Shown: piece after piece, positions 19,981 to 21,384 of the stretch
How positions within the stretch are numbered: the stretch's first letter is position 1
How the letters are laid out: the number at the start of each line of letters is the position of its first letter
Source: a virus
Length of the DNA: 21,384 bases
Virus record (IMG/VR): IMGVR_UViG_3300046010_003204
Coordinates: 1 to 21,384 of that record
Direction: 5' to 3' (one strand)
Notes under the pieces: generated by a model
Seen by the model: only the letters and a program-made list of their open reading frames with translations
Database searches by the model: none
Told to the model about the DNA's origin: nothing
Made by a program: the position numbers and the translations under genes

Positions 19981-20142
19981 TTATTTCGAAGATTTTTGAT
20001 CTTGTTTGTTTGTCAATGCGTGGAGAATATGTCGCCACCGTGGTCCATATCTCTTTTTAAATTCTTCTTGGTGTGTTTTCAAGGCTTGTACAATCTCTTC
20101 TGCCTTTGCTTGCTGTTCTGGTGTTAATTCTTCTGTAATCAT
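19981..20142 (-). CDS. Conserved small phage protein (53 aa)
   Basis: A 53-codon ORF beginning MITEELTPEQQAKAEEIVQA and containing EEFKKRYGPRWRHILHAL. The motif F-K-K-R-Y-G-x-R-W-x-x-V/I-x-x-A-x-x-x is one I recall from short conserved proteins near structural genes of marine T4-like phages. It is highly charged and helical. Its ATG overlaps the upstream stop by ATGA, and the late promoter of the MSLWGK gene starts just after its stop. Function unknown. Confidence 0.78.
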   Translation of the reverse strand: MITEELTPEQQAKAEEIVQALKTHQEEFKKRYGPRWRHILHALTNKQDQKSSK

Positions 20143-20639
20143 GGTTTGTGATGCGCCAATCGCGAGTGTTCGATATCTCTAATATGGTTATACATTTTTG
20201 TTGTCATTGATGACACCAATCCTTTCCTACCTTTAACAATTCTATCAATTTGAGCACGTTCCATTGGTGCCAATTTATTATAATTCTTGTCTATATGATG
20301 TTTCACATAATATAAAGTTGCTGCCCTTGCTCTGTGAAATATTTTTTGTATAGAACTTGGAAACTTTACTGCCAATTTTCTATGCAAATGGATATCATAA
20401 CTATGGGATTTCATCCTAATTGATCGCATAATTCTTTCCATTCTATCCACTTCTTCATTCATTGGAATATCTTGTACATAATTTCCATCAGAATCCATTA
20501 TACAAAGTTCTGAATCATCATATATATGTAACAAATCTTCCAAAGATGTAATATTCAATTGCGCAATAAATGCATCCAAATTGGATTCAATTTTATCCAA
20601 TACTAGACCAATTTGAATATCTACTAGAGACTTAACCAT
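20139..20639 (-). CDS. Helical basic protein in virion block (166 aa)
   Basis: Begins MVKSLVDIQIGLVLDKIESN. A mixed acidic segment is followed by a strongly basic helical half (RMERIMRSIRMKSHSYDIHL, then APMERAQIDRIVKGRKGLVS and a His/Arg/Lys-rich end). The segment M-E-R-A-Q-I-D-R-I-V-K-G-R-K recalls small proteins next to structural genes in other T4-like phages; the function is not known. The start at 20639 shares a base with the upstream stop (TAATG), so it is preferred to the open frame from 20678. Confidence 0.78.
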   Translation of the reverse strand: MVKSLVDIQIGLVLDKIESNLDAFIAQLNITSLEDLLHIYDDSELCIMDSDGNYVQDIPMNEEVDRMERIMRSIRMKSHSYDIHLHRKLAVKFPSSIQKIFHRARAATLYYVKHHIDKNYNKLAPMERAQIDRIVKGRKGLVSSMTTKMYNHIRDIEHSRLAHHKP

Positions 20640-21031
20640 TATTTCAAATTTTCCAATTTGTATATAGTAGATGAACACAATTCAACTATTGTATCCAATA
20701 TATTTTGAAGGGTTGTAGAATCAGAAATTTGTTGACGATTGGTTTCAATCCATTCTTTCAACTCGTATACAGATACTTTGAAAGGTACTTGAATATTTTC
20801 TTGTACAGTTTCTAGTTTACCAAATAAACCAATATATGTTTCCAGGAAACTGTCTAAAAGCGGGATAATTCCATCATAGAATGCGCCCAATGCCATATGT
20901 TGGGCATAACTTTCTGTCATCAAGTGTTGATAATGAGAAAAGGTAGCAGCTTGGCGACATTTATGAAACAATTCTGTTGCCAAATGATTGTCGCCTCTAC
21001 CTTCTGTCAATAATTGTTTGAATGTTTTCAT
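20639..21031 (-). CDS. Dps/ferritin-like protein with internal-head-protein-type leader (130 aa)
   Basis: The N-terminus MKTFKQLLTEGRG closely follows the T4 internal-protein targeting peptide MKTYQEFIAE-A. L-T-E at residues 8-10 followed by Gly is a good prohead-protease site. Downstream, HYQHLMTESYAQHMALGAFY, DGIIPLLDSFLETYIGLFGK (about 34-73) shows the H...W/x.T.SYA.H.AL..FYD....D...E...G pattern of a Dps/ferritin-like helical protein; I recall it as a DUF-named phage family (possibly DUF5856, to be checked). It may be packaged into the head and injected (inference). Its start codon lies in an RNA hairpin (21030-21062) under a near-consensus late promoter. Confidence 0.78.
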   Translation of the reverse strand: MKTFKQLLTEGRGDNHLATELFHKCRQAATFSHYQHLMTESYAQHMALGAFYDGIIPLLDSFLETYIGLFGKLETVQENIQVPFKVSVYELKEWIETNRQQISDSTTLQNILDTIVELCSSTIYKLENLK

Positions 21032-21062
21032 AATACTATCCCAAGGAATTTGATAGTATTAT
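21030..21062 (-). promoter_or_regulatory. mRNA hairpin covering the start codon of the 21031 gene
   Basis: ATAATACTATC (21030-21040) pairs perfectly with GATAGTATTAT (21052-21062) around an 11-base loop. In the minus-strand mRNA the 3' arm contains the end of a GGGA site and the first two bases of the ATG, so translation from longer transcripts should be reduced. Confidence 0.72.
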
Positions 21063-21067
21063 TTATT
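21060..21067 (-). promoter_or_regulatory. Near-consensus T4-type late promoter
   Basis: AATAAATA on the minus strand, 7 of 8 matching TATAAATA. T4 spacing puts the start at 21054 (an A), inside the 5' arm of the hairpin at 21030-21062, so late mRNA would retain only three bases of that arm. Confidence 0.58.
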
Positions 21068-21068
21068 G

Positions 21069-21302
21069 TTAAAGTATATTATCCAGTGGCACAAATTCAT
21101 CTTCAAAACATAGAGACATTGGAGCAAATTTATCATAATCTGATTCATCATCTTCATGTGGTATACATTCAACAAATGCTGTACAAAATTTGTATCTAAT
21201 GTAATAAAATTTTTTATCTCGTTCATTCCATCTGGCAACATTTGTGTTCCGGCTAATACCGGAATAATACATACCATGTTGTAAAAAGTGTTTTTTAATC
21301 AT
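21069..21302 (-). CDS. Small hypothetical protein (77 aa)
   Basis: Begins MIKKHFLQHGMYYSGISRNT, has a basic first half (ARWNERDKKFYYIRYKFC) and an acidic second half (HEDDESDYDKF, then EDEFVPLDNIL). No known domain. The ATG at 21302 has GTGAG in front; a GTG at 21308 would add two residues and overlap the upstream stop. It lies just before the hairpin and late promoter of the Dps-like gene. Confidence 0.72.
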   Translation of the reverse strand: MIKKHFLQHGMYYSGISRNTNVARWNERDKKFYYIRYKFCTAFVECIPHEDDESDYDKFAPMSLCFEDEFVPLDNIL

Positions 21303-21304
21303 AC

Positions 21305-21384
21305 TCACATAAAAACTGTAAATTTTGCGTCACATTTTGCACAATGGCAATTTATCCAATATTGATCCAAATTTGCATTTCTTC
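21305..21384 (-). CDS. C-terminal fragment of a Cys-rich, probably zinc-binding protein
   Basis: The reading frame enters from the right edge and ends at the TGA at 21305. The last 26 residues include INCHCAKCDAKFTVFM, with C-x-C-x-x-C as in small phage zinc-ribbon proteins. The N-terminus lies outside the window. Confidence 0.6.
   Translation of the reverse strand, partial: RNANLDQYWINCHCAKCDAKFTVFM

Noticed and set aside
1-21384. CRISPR arrays, insertion sequences, rRNA, group I introns
   Set aside because: No regularly spaced repeats, transposase genes or rRNA-like sequence were seen, and nrdA, nrdB and thyX are uninterrupted.

Overview
The window is a strongly AT-rich, densely packed stretch of a large lytic tailed phage, most likely a T4-like myovirus. 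Almost every gene lies on the minus strand, and neighbours are joined by ATGA, TAATG or GTGA overlaps. Evidence for the T4-like assignment: a Rnl1-type RNA ligase, a gp61-like primase, class I ribonucleotide reductase, a virion gene starting MSLWGK, T4-type late promoter octamers (TATAAATA), and two proteins whose N-termini resemble the capsid-targeting peptide of T4 internal head proteins. The other promoters are ordinary sigma-70 type (TTGACA, 16-17 bp, TATNAT), so the host is probably a Gram-negative bacterium. The phage species and host cannot be fixed from the sequence. Base composition and several small families recall marine T4-like phages (inference).

Layout in direction of transcription, right to left. 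(1) 21384-17599, virion-related block: a zinc-binding protein fragment, a small unknown, a ferritin/Dps-like protein with an internal-protein-type leader, two small conserved proteins, two virion structural proteins, a conserved 113-aa protein, a second protein with an internal-protein-type leader, a coiled-coil membrane-anchored protein, and a basic 43-aa protein that may be made from a leaderless mRNA. (2) 17569-14973, accessory block: a 20-aa ORF, an SH3-like small protein, a P-loop kinase, a zinc-finger protein, small unknowns and a macro-domain protein. (3) 14951-14103, the only plus-strand gene, a free-standing GIY-YIG homing endonuclease. (4) 14001-9018, DNA and nucleotide metabolism: primase, an unknown, ThyX, NrdA, NrdB. 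(5) 8930-4828, small-gene block: a membrane protein, a zinc ribbon, a PTH2-type peptidyl-tRNA hydrolase, several conserved phage orphans, two tiny membrane proteins and a lipoprotein. (6) 4711-1, a DUF932 protein, small membrane proteins, Rnl1-type RNA ligase, a nucleotidyltransferase-fold protein, and two small related proteins at the left edge.

Reading the genes together: NrdA, NrdB and ThyX supply deoxynucleotides and the primase serves replication. RNA ligase, the nucleotidyltransferase, the P-loop kinase and the macro-domain phosphatase-like protein could form a dispersed RNA-repair set (inference). The virion block carries the most interesting signals: an 11-bp RNA hairpin covers the start codon of the Dps-like protein, and the late promoter lies so that late transcripts would lose the hairpin's 5' arm. 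This is the arrangement known for T4 e, soc and I-TevI. Many start codons have been revised using ribosome-binding sites, overlaps and promoters, and seven genes shorter than 60 codons are added.
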